This document shows, in pieces, positions 23,613 through 33,871 of a stretch of DNA of 64,000 bases (positions are counted from its first letter, which is position 1; each line of letters opens with the position of its first letter). The stretch is taken from the NCBI RefSeq assembly GCF_003473485.1, contig NC_053048.1:44326755-44390754 (forward strand), in the 5' to 3' direction. The notes beneath the pieces are model-generated. The model was given only the letters and a program-made list of their open reading frames with translations, did no database searches and was not told where the DNA came from. This DNA comes from Medicago truncatula (lineage: Eukaryota; Streptophyta; Magnoliopsida; Fabales; Fabaceae). The position numbers were made by a program, and so were the translations under genes.

Positions 23613-23955
23613 ACTTCATCCGGTCTTATATATAAGAAAATATTATTTTCTTAAATTCATTGAATAATTAATATATCTAGTTCACATTGTAAAACAGATA
23701 CATTAATTATTCAATCAATCTAAAAAATATATTTTCTTATATGATGAATGCTAAGGACACTCTCTTTTCAACATTCTCTCAAACACTCACTTGTTTATTG
23801 GTTTAAATGAATGTATGTCCCACCATATTAAGTGGAACTCATCTCCAAAGTGTGAGACCGACCTTCATTTAAACCAATAAGTAAGTGAGTGTTTGAGAGA
23901 GTGTTGAAAAGAGAGTGTCCTTAACATTCCTTTTTTGTATATATATGGAAGGAAG
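23613..23955. mobile_element. Stowaway-like foldback MITE, interrupted
   Basis: TACTTCATCCGGTCTTATAT at the left and TATATGGAAGGAAGTA at the right. The inner arms AATTATTCAAT/ATTGAATAATT mirror each other. Interrupted near the right end by the element at 23743-23930. Confidence 0.5.
23743..23930. mobile_element. Foldback MITE with GGACACTCTC ends
   Basis: Left GAATGCTAAGGACACTCTCT and right, in reverse, GAATGTTAAGGACACTCTCT, continuing as matching arms of about 60 bases (CAAACACTCACTTRTTTATT). The target duplication is not resolved because the insertion site itself is a TATAT run. Confidence 0.65.
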
Positions 23956-24192
23956 TATTATTAATATTAGATTTTCAAAGTCTTGAATTGAACTTTATGT
24001 TTTTCTATTATTTATAGATTCTTGAAAATGTTTTTATAAGTAAAGTAATCAATGTTTTTATTTGACTTTTTTACATTGCATCGTTATAGTAGATGTTTTT
24101 AGGTTAGAAGCTGCTTTTTCTGTCTTAAAATAATTATGTTTTTAATTTTTTTTCTTTGTTTTAAAACAATAGTCACTTTAAAATACCAATGC

Positions 24193-24368
24193 AACATTTA
24201 TTATTATTTTTTACTAGTATGCTCTTATTTATTGAATTTCATTCAATTTAATTACTCCACTAACTATAATATGAGTATTTAACATTTATTATTATTTTTT
24301 ACTAGTATGCTCTTATTTATTGAATTTCATTCAATTTAATTACTCCACTAACTATAATATGAGTATTT
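24193..24368. repeat. 88-bp tandem duplication
   Basis: 24193-24280 is repeated at 24281-24368 without visible change (AACATTTATTATTATTTTTT to ATATGAGTATTT). Confidence 0.9.
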
Positions 24369-24380
24369 TAGTAAATGATA

Positions 24381-24959
24381 TTCACCCCGTCCCGGATTAA
24401 GTGAGTCATTTATTCATTTCACACATGTTAAGAAAAATGTATAAATGAAGGAGAGAGAAAAATGATTTTAAGTGTTTTTTTTAAGTATTGGTGCATTCTC
24501 CACTATCATAAATGCAAAGTGGAATATATTGAATTGATAGTGATAAAAGTAATATTAATTAGAATTATAAAGGGAAAATAGTACTCCATCCGTTTCAAAA
24601 TGAGTGTTGTTTTTGCCAAAAAAAATTGTATCAAAATGAATGTCACTTTCAGTTTTCAATGCAATAATAATTTTTTCTTTTCAATTGTACCTTTCAATTA
24701 ATACTATATAGTACACTACTTGGAAAGTATTATTTTTTTCTTTAATGAAAAACAAACTAATAGTTTATTAAGATAATTTGGTAAAATATCACATCTTTTT
24801 TTCTAATTAATTCATTTCTTAATATGTGTGTAAAAACCTTAAACGACATTTATTTTGTAACGAATGGAGTAATTAATATTGTATTGAAAAGTAAAATAAC
24901 TCAGTTATTTTAAAACATTTTATATTGCAAATTGTTCAATTATTATGAAATGGAGGAAG
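24381..24959. mobile_element. Stowaway MITE, family B, with a nested MITE inside
   Basis: Ends TTCACCCCGTCCCGGATTAA and, in reverse, CTTCCTCCATTTCATAATAA, with TA on both sides. Body text (TATTGAATTGATAGTGATAA, GTATTGAAAAGTAAAATAAC) matches the intact family member at 31009-31302. The centre is taken up by the element at 24584-24869. Confidence 0.75.
24584..24869. mobile_element. Stowaway MITE, family A, nested copy
   Basis: CTCCATCCGTTTCAAAATGA at the left, CGAATGGAG at the right, TA duplication at both edges. The same family as 36971-37242. Confidence 0.8.
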
Positions 24960-25113
24960 TACTAATTTTTCCATAAAACTCAACACAATTAACCATTTCT
25001 GTATAAATCGTGCACAAAACTTAGAACATTGTCATTTTTTTACGTTACATTGTTTTCAACATTGCTTTTGACTTTTGGTCGGTGGAAGACAATTAAGTAG
25101 CACTTGCACAATA

Positions 25114-25260
25114 CTTCCTTTGGTCACTATTATAAGCAAAAATTTACTTTTTAGATTTATTAAATAAATGATGTATGTAGTCTATATAAGTGACCATATA
25201 CATCATTTATTAAATGAATCTAAAAAGTAAACTTTTGATTATAATAGTGACTGGAGAGAG
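25114..25260. mobile_element. Stowaway-type foldback MITE, 147 bp
   Basis: CTTCCTTTGGTCACTATTAT at the left mirrors ATAATAGTGACTGGAGAGAG at the right. The inner arms TTTACTTTTTAGATTTATTA mirror TAATGAATC-type text. TA target duplication. Confidence 0.75.
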
Positions 25261-25323
25261 TAAGATACTACCAGTAGCATTTATTATGATTTATGACAAA
25301 GTGGGAGGCTTAAAAAAAACTTA

Positions 25324-25604
25324 CTCCCTCCGTCCATATATCTAAGCATCTATTTGACTTTATTTTTATCCTTAAATGTAAACTCTTTTTAAATTAACAG
25401 ATACATTTATTATGTTTTTCCTAAACATACCCCTAATTAATATTACAAATTTGCCTTGAAATATGAAAAGTCAAATTTAATACATATACAAACAAAGGAT
25501 AATTTGGTAATATTAACATATAAAATAGACACATTAATTGCACTAACAACTTTTCTTAAGAAATGTGAAAAAAGTAAAGAGAACTTACATATAGGAACGG
25601 AGGG
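25324..25604. mobile_element. Stowaway MITE, 281 bp
   Basis: CTCCCTCCGTCCATATATCT at the left and, in reverse, CCCTCCGTTCCTATATGTAA at the right, with TA on both sides (25322-25323, 25605-25606). Confidence 0.8.
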
Positions 25605-26078
25605 TATATTTAAGCAAAGAGATATAGTTAGGTGAAGTCTTGATTATATTATCAATATTAAATTTTAAAGTCTTAAATTAAAATTTATGTTTTTCTATTA
25701 TTTATAGATTCTTGAAAATGTTTTCTAAAGTAGATTAATCTATGTTTTTATTTGACCTTTTTACATTATTATAGATAGATGTTTCTAGGTTACAAGCTAA
25801 TCTAGCATTGTTATAACAATCTATAGAAATATGTAGCAATTTTAGACTTTTCTCTTATACATTGTCAATTATTTTAACTTGAATGACTTCTAAATATATG
25901 CATCAATTTCAACAATTTTCTATTCCATCCAGACATATTTATAAGCAAAAAATTTAGGTTCATTGAATGTCTCTGGTCTATATATAGGATTAATACATTA
26001 GTTATTCAATGAACCTATAATATAAACCAAATCATTAGATATTCAATAAACTTTAAAAAATCGACTTTTTTCTTATAA

Positions 26079-27140
26079 TAAAGACCGATGATAATATAAT
26101 AACAGAATACATAGGATTGTAGAATAGATAGTTGATGAAAATAGTTGATCACATGATGAATTATTTTGTTAGTCACGTGGATCAAACGTAGGTATGATAC
26201 ACTTGTTAGAAAATATAACATGAGATTGGTAGTGAAATGTTTAAAAACAAGAGATAAGAGGTAACACAAGTAGCAATTATTTACAGAACTAGACTTTCCA
26301 TCCGTGCTGCCGCACGGGTTATATCCATTGTAGATATAGTAGACAAAAACAAATCTCAATGCATATCAAAGAGAATGAAATATGTGGTCCCAAATATATG
26401 CAGATGTTGGAATTCGAACCTCAGACACCACGCTTATTCACCAAAAAAATATTAATTTTTATCAATCGTGTGTTACTTCATTCTTTTGTTAAAATTATAT
26501 GTCAATATTATATTATTGGTATGTTACTTCATATTTTTCTTTTTTTTTTTTGAAAAAATGTTACTTCATTCTTTTGTAAAAATTATATGTTAATGTTATA
26601 TTATGTACCTAAAAATAGTTCATTCTTAACCTGAACATGTAAAATGTTTTATTTAAATAATTTTCCTTTTATCGAATATTTGGCATTTACCGTAAATGAT
26701 ACCCTTTAACTGTTTGTTGAAATGTTTCTTCCACCTGTTTATATAGATTGCAAAATTCAGGTGCATTTTGTGGTAAATATTTAACAAAGAGAGTTCAGTT
26801 CTAATTTGGATGAAAAGTGTAATATTAACAAAAAAAAATGTTGCTATAATCTTTCAAAACCCTTTTATTTCAATAGGGCGATTTGTTTTGTTGAAGAAAT
26901 AGGGCGATTTGTTTTGAAGAAATAGGGAAATAAAGACCGATGATAATATAATAACAGAATACATAGGATTGTAGAATAGATAGTTGATGAAAATAGTTGA
27001 TCACATGATGAATTATTTTGTTAGTCACGTGGATCAAACGTAGGTATGATACACTTGTTAGAAAATATAACATGAGATTGGTAGTGAAATGTTTAAAAAC
27101 AAGAGATAAGAGGTAACACAAGTAGCAATTATTTACAGAA
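26079..27140. repeat. Two identical 210-bp direct repeats around a 642-bp insert
   Basis: 26079-26288 and 26931-27140 are identical as read, offset 852 bases, with no indels. Each holds the edge of a copia-type LTR relic (a GATACACTTG primer-site-like remnant before TGTTAGAAAATA; fossil, minus strand). The LTR-like text runs on only after the right copy (27141 onward resembles the LTR interior at 19.7 kb). Confidence 0.9.
26289..26930 (-). mobile_element. Helitron-like insert
   Basis: Read on the minus strand it ends with the hairpin CCCGTGCGGCAGCACGG, nine bases, then CTAG, followed by T. That is the plant Helitron 3' terminus (GC-rich hairpin, CTRR, insertion before T). The other end lacks a clear TC 5' terminus and carries a small repeat (AATAGGGCGATTTGTTTTG twice). 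642 bp, no RepHel, so non-autonomous. A SINE-like B-box (GGTTCGAATTCC, minus) lies inside near 26410. Confidence 0.65.
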
Positions 27141-27261
27141 TGTGAGTCGTGAGATGTAGTGTAATGAAACCTCCCAACATTATTAACATTATAAAGACTT
27201 GAATTTAACAGTACCCGTGTTTAAATAAAAAAACTTGAGAGGAAAAAAATAAGGAAAATAT

Positions 27262-27456
27262 TAACTTGTGCCTTTAGGACACGTGTTAAGGAACCTAAAA
27301 TAAAAAATTTGTTTAAGAAAATTGTGTCAATTTTATTTTTTTAAAAATTGAAAATTAATGTTTTATAATAAATATTTATCATTTATTTTGTCCAAAAAAT
27401 AAATAAATATTTATCATTTATAAAATCCTTAACATGTGTCCTAAAGACACAAGTTA
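27262..27456. mobile_element. Short MITE, 195 bp
   Basis: Inverted ends of about 28 bases differing at two sites: TAACTTGTGCCTTTAGGACA at the left, TAACTTGTGTCTTTAGGACA at the right in reverse, then TGTTAAGGA. AT-rich centre; superfamily unassigned. Confidence 0.7.
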
Positions 27457-27980
27457 GCATGACCCAAAAAGTAAAATAAGTAATCAGAGAAGAGAAGAGA
27501 GAACCGCAGGAGTATAATTTTGTGTCTAGTTTTTCGTAATCCAAAGCTACAAATTGAGTAACTTCATTTCATTCACATTATTCTAAATCTTTGGAAGAAC
27601 ACTATACACAATAAAGGGTTAAGAAGGTGGAAGCAAGAACAAAACCAACTACCCCTTCTCTTTCGTACAATCAAATTAACCAAATTAAACTGAGAAGGAA
27701 AGAAAAGAATTCAATCTATATATATGTTGTAGTGTGTGTTATACATCTACATTTTTAAATATTTTTGTTTGTTAAAGGAAGCATATTTTTAAATAAATTG
27801 ATTAATTCACAAGTAATTATATGAGTATATAGGTTTACGTAATAAATGGAAGAAATATATACCTTTGCAATAACCCTAATAGCGATAACTCTCCATTATA
27901 CTAAGAACATTAAAAACAACCTTATAATACTATGTATAATGAAGGAAAAGAAAATACACAATCCAGTTAAAATACTCCGT
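27457..27980. other. Intergenic
   Basis: AT-rich sequence; no gene or repeat ends recognised. Confidence 0.35.
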
Positions 27981-27986
27981 GCATTT

Positions 27987-28667
27987 TTAAAATATCACAA
28001 TATTGCGAGACAATGGACACATGACGGATGATTGATGACTGAAGCAACTTTTGAACCATTGGAAAATACAGTCTTTATGAAAAACATGCAAACATTTTGT
28101 CATAACACATTGTGACTTTGATCCATTGAAGAGCTCTTCCAAACAAATTGAAAAATTGAACATTGAGTTGTAGAGTAACAAGATGAGTTATCCATTCCAA
28201 TGTTTGTCAACCCACCTATTATAAGAAGTACGACGTCCAGAGCATCTTCAGCTTCAATATACCATGTATAGACAGAAAGCGTCACATCTATCTCCCACCT
28301 ATTATGACCTTCATTGTTGTTTGCGACCATCTCCTTAGCATATTTTCCAATATCTTGACAGAATTTGTTTTAATATGTCAGGAGAAATAGGCATGGAGGA
28401 AAAAGTGTAATATAAGAAAGTGTTGGCATCCTTATCTAACGGTGTAATTTCATCGCAATTACATAAGATGTCACAAGGAATCAACAGGATTTGATACATC
28501 GTAGTCTTACAAGTCGATAATGAGATTGATGCATTGAGATGCAAGGGAAAGTTAAATTGGATGTAATGGAAATTAATGTAAAAGTGATTACTAAAAGGAT
28601 CATCTTTTGGGATTGTAAATGTTGGTTCTTCGGTTGGACTTATTTTCAGGTCATAGATACGATTCAT
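27987..28667 (-). pseudogene. RING-H2 finger protein pseudogene
   Basis: The reading starts at the ATG at 28667 (MNRIYDLKISPTEEPTFTIP), runs 110 codons, and is continued in another frame from about 28345 (KYAKEMVANNNEGHNRWEID). The tail holds a RING-H2 pattern: CSI, then CLEELFNGSKSQCVMTKCLH, VFHKDC and MCPL. Two faults are visible besides the first frame change. An 8-base duplication (TTCAATTT-type) splits CSI from CLEE, and the last zinc ligand is Ser (CPLSR where CPLCR is expected). Members of this family act as E3 ubiquitin ligases; this copy should make none. No introns are seen. Confidence 0.6.
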
Positions 28668-30256
28668 GATGAGTGATCTTATGGAGAGTTATCGCTATTA
28701 GGGTTATTATGGATGATGGCTTCTCTCGACTTTTATTTATATTTCACAGTTGCTTAACAAATACGCTACTTCCTATTTTATATCTTCTTCTTTTTTGTTA
28801 TGCATAATTTTTTGTTACACTAGCGGAAATCCTCTCTTTCTTGTTACACGCTGCTCCTTAATTTTTTTTTTTTTTTTATAATATCGTTTCTAAAATATCC
28901 TTTAATTAATTTAAATTTTACTTTTCAATATCTTTTCTAATATTCAAAGAAAAATATTTTAGATAATACCATTTCTTCAAAGAACAATATTTTAGATAAT
29001 ACCATTTCTTTTCTATTACTTTGAGTAAAATTAATTAAGTTAACTATTTTTGTTAAAGAGTGTGAAGTAATTTTTTTATTTTTTTTTACTTAAATATTAG
29101 ACCGGAAAGAGTATGCGTGTCTATATGAGACCGGATAATTAAGTTTCTTTAATCATAAATTTAAGAAACAAAATCTTTAATTTAGGTGCAAACTGAGTTT
29201 TGTTTGAGTGCAAATTGAGTTTTGTTGATGCGGAGAAAATTGAAGATGGTGAGAAAAATTTTATGATGATGATGGAGGTGGTGGTTGGATGAAGAAATTG
29301 GAAAAAGAATCTAGATTTTAAGAAATGAAGATGATAACTCTTGAAGGAGAGAGCGAAGAAAGGACATAAATAAATGTTGAAGAAGTGTGAATAAAGGAGT
29401 TCTTGATTTTTTCTTCTTCTTTATTTTTCTTGTTTTCGTAAATAATAATTAATTTAAAAAATAATACTTTATTGTTTTGGACCCGCCACGTCAACCTTAA
29501 CAGTGTCATACCAACCATTAACTAACAATTAAGTTTTCTGAGATGGACGGAAAATAATGGTGCAAATATTACATCAATTAAATGAGTAATATGAAACTAA
29601 AAAGACACAAAAGACTAATGTGTTACAAACGTTACTTTTTTTAAGGGTACAAACTTTTTTTTGAAGAATAAAGGTACAAACGTTAAACTTAAAGGATCAC
29701 AGATGTCTAATCTTTTAGTTGCCATAACTTTAATGAAATTTTGAATTTATGCTTTTATTTTTAGTAAAACAAGCTCATATTATTTCATAAAGAAAAAAAT
29801 AAAAAAAAATAAAATTAGAGTCGCCTTTTTCTTTTTGAGGGGAAAAATAGAGTCACATTTTTTTCGAGTGGAAAAATACAGTCACCACTCACCACCAATA
29901 GCAAGAGTATCATACTACAATATTAAGTCCTTTTTTTTTTTAAGGAAAGTCCATTTTTTATTTTCCTTCAAAAAGAAAAAGTGAACTTTTTCTTTTTTCC
30001 TAATACAAATTTCTAATAATTACCAGGAAATTTAGAAGAAGAGAAAAAGCTACCAGGAAATATGTCAATTTTATCCTTTTTTTTTTTTTTTTTGGTAGAT
30101 AATTTTATCCTATAATTAATACAGTACCATTTAAACTTTAGATCTTATTTTGGACCAATTAAATTAAATATGTCTTTGTACCAAAAAAAATTAAATTAAA
30201 TACGTCAACCTATGATTTTTCAAGTGATATATAAAAAATAAAAAGTAAAACATTAT
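28668..30256. other. Intergenic, AT-rich
   Basis: Homopolymer runs and a 44-base local repeat (ATATTTTAGATAATACCATTTCTT twice near 28945-29010). No gene supported. The T-runs before 30257 can serve as pol III terminator for the tRNA gene. Confidence 0.4.
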
Positions 30257-30338
30257 CGTCAACAGCAGGGTTCGAACCTGCGCGGGCGAAGCCCAACAGA
30301 TTTCAAGTCTGTCTCCTTAACCACTCGGACATATTGAC
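30257..30338 (-). tRNA. tRNA-Ser(UGA): tRNA-Ser(UGA)
   Basis: 82 bases on the minus strand. Acceptor arm GTCAATA pairs with TGTTGAC (one G-T pair), discriminator G. D-arm/A-box TGTCCGAGTGGTTAAGGAG. Anticodon stem-loop CAGACTTGAAATCTG with anticodon TGA. Long class II variable arm TGGGCTTCGCCCG. T-arm/B-box GCAGGTTCGAACCCTGC. No intron; CCA not encoded, as usual for nuclear genes. TTTT runs follow within 15 bases of the 3' end. Confidence 0.95.
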
Positions 30339-30594
30339 GTCTAATGTTTATAAACACTCTCGCCTTTATTTATAGTAAGATTAGATACCGGACAAACACT
30401 AATTGTTAAATAAAATCTTCTAATCTAGAGTAAAGAACAAACATTAATTTGCTTAAGATTGTATCGATAAATATTGTAAAAATAATCTGCATGCATAATT
30501 GAGGAAAATGGTTTTAATGTATATTTTTATTTTTCTTCCTAACATGCTGCTTCTGTTAGAATTAATATTGATTTTCTCATCATAATATAACTTT

Positions 30595-30685
30595 TTTTCT
30601 TGTTGGTGGTCGGGATTTGAACCTTGGACCTTGCATATATTATGCATTATCAATATCAATTAAGTTAAGCTCACGAAGACATCAT
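30595..30685 (-). repeat. tRNA-derived SINE, family C copy 1
   Basis: On the minus strand: GTGAGCTTAACTTAATTGAT (A-box), then GCATAATATATGCAAGGTCC and the B-box GGTTCAAATCCCGACC. The same layout is at 51248-51335 and 51478-51565. Confidence 0.65.
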
Positions 30686-31008
30686 AATATAATCAAATAA
30701 ATTTTACGTTAATATGTAGGAATAAATAATCGAACAAACATAGTACTTAATAATCATATTAACAAACATAGTACTTAATAATAGTACTTAACAATTTTTT
30801 TATATCTCATATTAGTCTCTTTTGACTAAAACCACATATCAATTTTAAATTTTATTTGGTATTAAAAAAATAGCGTATAACTAGTAAGTTAGTTTATAGT
30901 TGATGGTTTTATAGTATAATATATAACTAAGAAACTAGTTTATAAACTCTTAACTAAATTTGTACCGTTTGGTAAACTTAAAAGTTGAACTAATGTAAAA
31001 ATATGATA
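30686..31008. other. Intergenic
   Basis: AT-rich; contains a small repeat (AACATAGTACTTAATAAT, twice). Nothing coding. Confidence 0.4.
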
Positions 31009-31302
31009 CTCCCTCCGTCCCGTTTTATCTGATTTTTTTTTTCTTTTTACACATATTAAGAAAAAGTGTATAAGTGAAAGAGAGAGAGAGAGATAGTTTT
31101 GAGTATCTTGTTAAGTATTTGTGCATTCTTTCTTATCATAAATGTAAAGTAGAATATATTGAATTGAGAGTGATGAAAGTAGTATTAATTAAAGTTATAA
31201 TTGGAAAAAAGTAATTAATGTTGTGTTGAAAAGTGAAATGGGTCAATTTTTTTGGGATAATATTTTTTTGCAAATGACTCAGTTATTATGGGACGGAGGG
31301 AG
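31009..31302. mobile_element. Stowaway MITE, family B, intact copy
   Basis: 294 bp. CTCCCTCCGTCCCGTTTTAT at the left, CTCCCTCCGTCCCATAATAA at the right in reverse, with TA duplicated (31007-31008, 31303-31304). It keeps AGTAATTAATGTTGTG uninterrupted where the 24.4-kb copy is split by another MITE. Confidence 0.9.
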
Positions 31303-32088
31303 TATAACATTACTAAAAAAATGACATAATATAAAAAATGTGCTTAATTAATATTTAATTTCTTTTCAATTTAGATGAAAAGATGGTTAAATTGAAAGAA
31401 TATTGATAGACTATAAACTTTTAGTGGTAAATTACTTGAATTATTTTATCAAAAAATGTAATAAGCTAGTTAAAGTAAACCATAAACTTACGGTAAAATG
31501 ACTATTAACAAACATGTCTTATTTAATCATACGATAAACTATAGACTATCATATATAAATTATCTTGTTATATTTGTGAAACTGGCTCTTAAAAGATTGT
31601 TTAGAGTAAATTATGAGTCTTAAAAAATGATGATACTTTCCATATCTACAATTTTTCATGTATATCTTATTAACTATTTATCCAATAACTTATTCTTATA
31701 ATTTTCTTACTACCAATTAGGTCGCTAACAAAAATAAACTTAAATTAATCTCAAACTAATATGTCACATGATTGATTGTTCAAACAATCAAATTCATACA
31801 ACTTTTTTTTAAACTAAATATCCAATAAAAAAAAAAATCGACTAATTTGAAATGTCCGATCCCAACGTTCACGTGGGGTCCACATTTCAAGTTTACACGA
31901 CTAAACCAACCCACATGAGTTCAAATCCTCACCGTTAATTAAGAGTTTAAGGTGGTTCCTCATTGTTTGAACACATCATCGCGGCGTTCCTAGTCACTAC
32001 TCCACCTCACATTCCTTATCTTCCATCTTCTCATCACCATCCTCGAGTTTCCGACGACAACTTAATTTCATAACCCCCAAAAGAAAAA
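31303..32088. other. Promoter side of the RPH1-like gene
   Basis: AT-rich; nothing coding. The segment just before the ATG (31990-32088) is C/T-rich, as plant leaders often are. Confidence 0.4.
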
Positions 32089-33871
32089 ATGAACACTTTA
32101 ATCCATTCTTCAAACCATTACCTTTGTAGGGTACCCTACCCTTTAGTCTCTCCAGTTCTAACCAACAAAAGCAACCTTCCAAAGTTCCTTTCAACCTTTA
32201 GACGCTCACCTTATCCCATTGCATGTGCAACTTCCAATGAAGAAGTTGTAGAAGAGGTTAAAGTAGTTGAATCCAACACCAATGAAGAAAGCACTTCTTC
32301 TACTTTTTCTACTCCAATAGACAAAGAACTTAAAAAGGTTGGTTGCTTCAGACCATCTTCCTTCAATTTTCATTTCAAATCATGTTTTAAGGACACCCAT
32401 TTTGTAAAAATCTATGCTTTTCTAAAAATTGATTAAGGGTCTGTTTGTATTGATTTATTTGAGCTTATTTATTGACATAGTCACTTTTCAGACTATCTGG
32501 GATAACTCATGGAAAGAGTCTATGCCATGATAATAAGCTGTTTTCAACTTATTTTCTATGTAGTTATAGAAATAACTTGTACACAATCATATATATGATA
32601 AGCGCTTATACTATAAGTGCTTAATTAAGTTGTTTATGGAAACAGGGGGCTTCACTTAGAAAGGTTTTTGTTGTTGCATGTTGCTTGAGAGTATATGAGG
32701 GTGTTAGAAAGATAGAAAAAATGGTGATTTTTGTTTTTGAAATGTTTGCTTTTGAATTGATAGGTGGCTCAGAAGACAGCTGCAACCTTTGCACCGAGAG
32801 CTTCCACGGCGTCAAAAAACCCCGCAGTGCCTGGAAGTACCTTGTATACTGTTTTTGAAGTTCAAGCGTATGTATCAATGTTATTGGGTGGAGCTTTGTC
32901 TTTTAATCTCATTTTCCCTTCAGACCAACCTGATCTTTGGAGATTGATGGGAATGTGGTCCATTTGGATGTTCAGTAAGTTCAAAACCTACCAATTTTTT
33001 ATCTTGATTTTGAAAGTTGCATAAATGAACAAGTGCTGGAATGGCAGTTCATGCTTTTCCAGTTATCATTCTGCTGAATGTTTGATTGATTGGTTATTTG
33101 AATTTCACAACCTTTTGTAAATATGAGAAAGAATATTAGGTTTTGAGACATTTGTGTCTAACTTAACCCATCAAAATTAGCTTGTAATTGAAAATTGTCT
33201 AGAATTTATAAGTTGTATTTAGACATAATCTTTAGCCAATGTTAAACTTGAGTATTACCCAATGGTGACCCATTAACATATCTAGGATAGACTTTAATAG
33301 AGTCATAGATTTGTATCGTAACTCAATTCCATAAACCAGACTTATAAGGCGAGGATCATCAGACTTTAGTTTTTTCAAATGAACAATTTTGCTTTTGAAA
33401 CTGATTGTAATTATGACCAATAGTTGTTCCAGCTCCTTCATGCAAGATCTAATTGCTATGATTCTTTACTTGGAGTAAAAGTTTTGTGATAAATGCAATT
33501 CATTTATATATATGCAGCAATTCCTTCCTTGCGAGCTCGAGATTGCTCAAAGAATGAGAAAGAAGCTCTCAACTATCTTTTCCTCCTAGTCCCCCTGCTC
33601 AATGTTGCAATCCCATTCTTTTTGAAGTCCTTTGCTGTTGTTTGGTCGGCAGATATAATAGCTTTCTTTGGAATGTATGCATGGAAGGTACATACAATTT
33701 CTTAGGATTTATTCCTCTAATGAGCAATAGACTAAAGTAAAATATCTCTATCATCAACAGTTTAATTGTGTTACTTTGTACTAAAAAGTGAGTTGATTTT
33801 GAGCCAAGTTATCAAGATTTGACAATATTTTCTTTTTCTTGCAGCTTGGATGGCTCCAGAAAACAGACTAG
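32089..33871 (+). CDS. RPH1: Chloroplast membrane protein, RESISTANCE TO PHYTOPHTHORA 1-like
   Basis: Four exons: 32089-32337, 32764-32974, 33518-33687 and 33845-33871. Phases agree and give 218 residues. The N-terminus is Ser/Thr/Arg-rich with few acids (MNTLIHSSNHYLCRVPYPLV) up to IACATS, as in a chloroplast transit peptide; an acidic stretch follows. The core reads ATFAPRASTASKNPAVPGST, LYTVFEVQAYVSMLLGGALS, MWSIWMFT across the exon 2-3 join, IPSLRARDC, and ends AWKLGWLQKTD. Hydrophobic segments (YVSMLLGGALSFNLIF, YLFLLVPLLNVAIPFFLKSF, ADIIAFFGMYAW) suggest about four membrane helices. I recognise this as the RPH1 family, a plastid protein linked to oomycete resistance; its biochemical role is unknown. 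Name from memory, family match fairly sure. Confidence 0.8.

Larger units (their letters stand above)
23337..24115. repeat. Diverged local duplication behind the GH3 promoter, unit 1
   Basis: Begins with TTTTCAACATTGCTTTTGAC and GGTCGGTGGAAGACAA, later GAGATATAGTCAGGTGAAGT, and TTTTTCTATTATTTATAGAT before GTTTTTATTTGAC. The same blocks occur in the same order at 25047-25805, with different MITEs inserted. Confidence 0.65.
25047..25805. repeat. Diverged local duplication behind the GH3 promoter, unit 2
   Basis: Counterpart of 23337-24115, holding two separate Stowaway-type insertions (25114-25260 and 25324-25604) not present in unit 1. Confidence 0.65.

Noticed and set aside
26015-26359. 114-codon frame and a matching frame at 26870-27121
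   Set aside because: Both lie in the 210-bp direct repeats, are hydrophobic AT-rich translations and share no known protein features.
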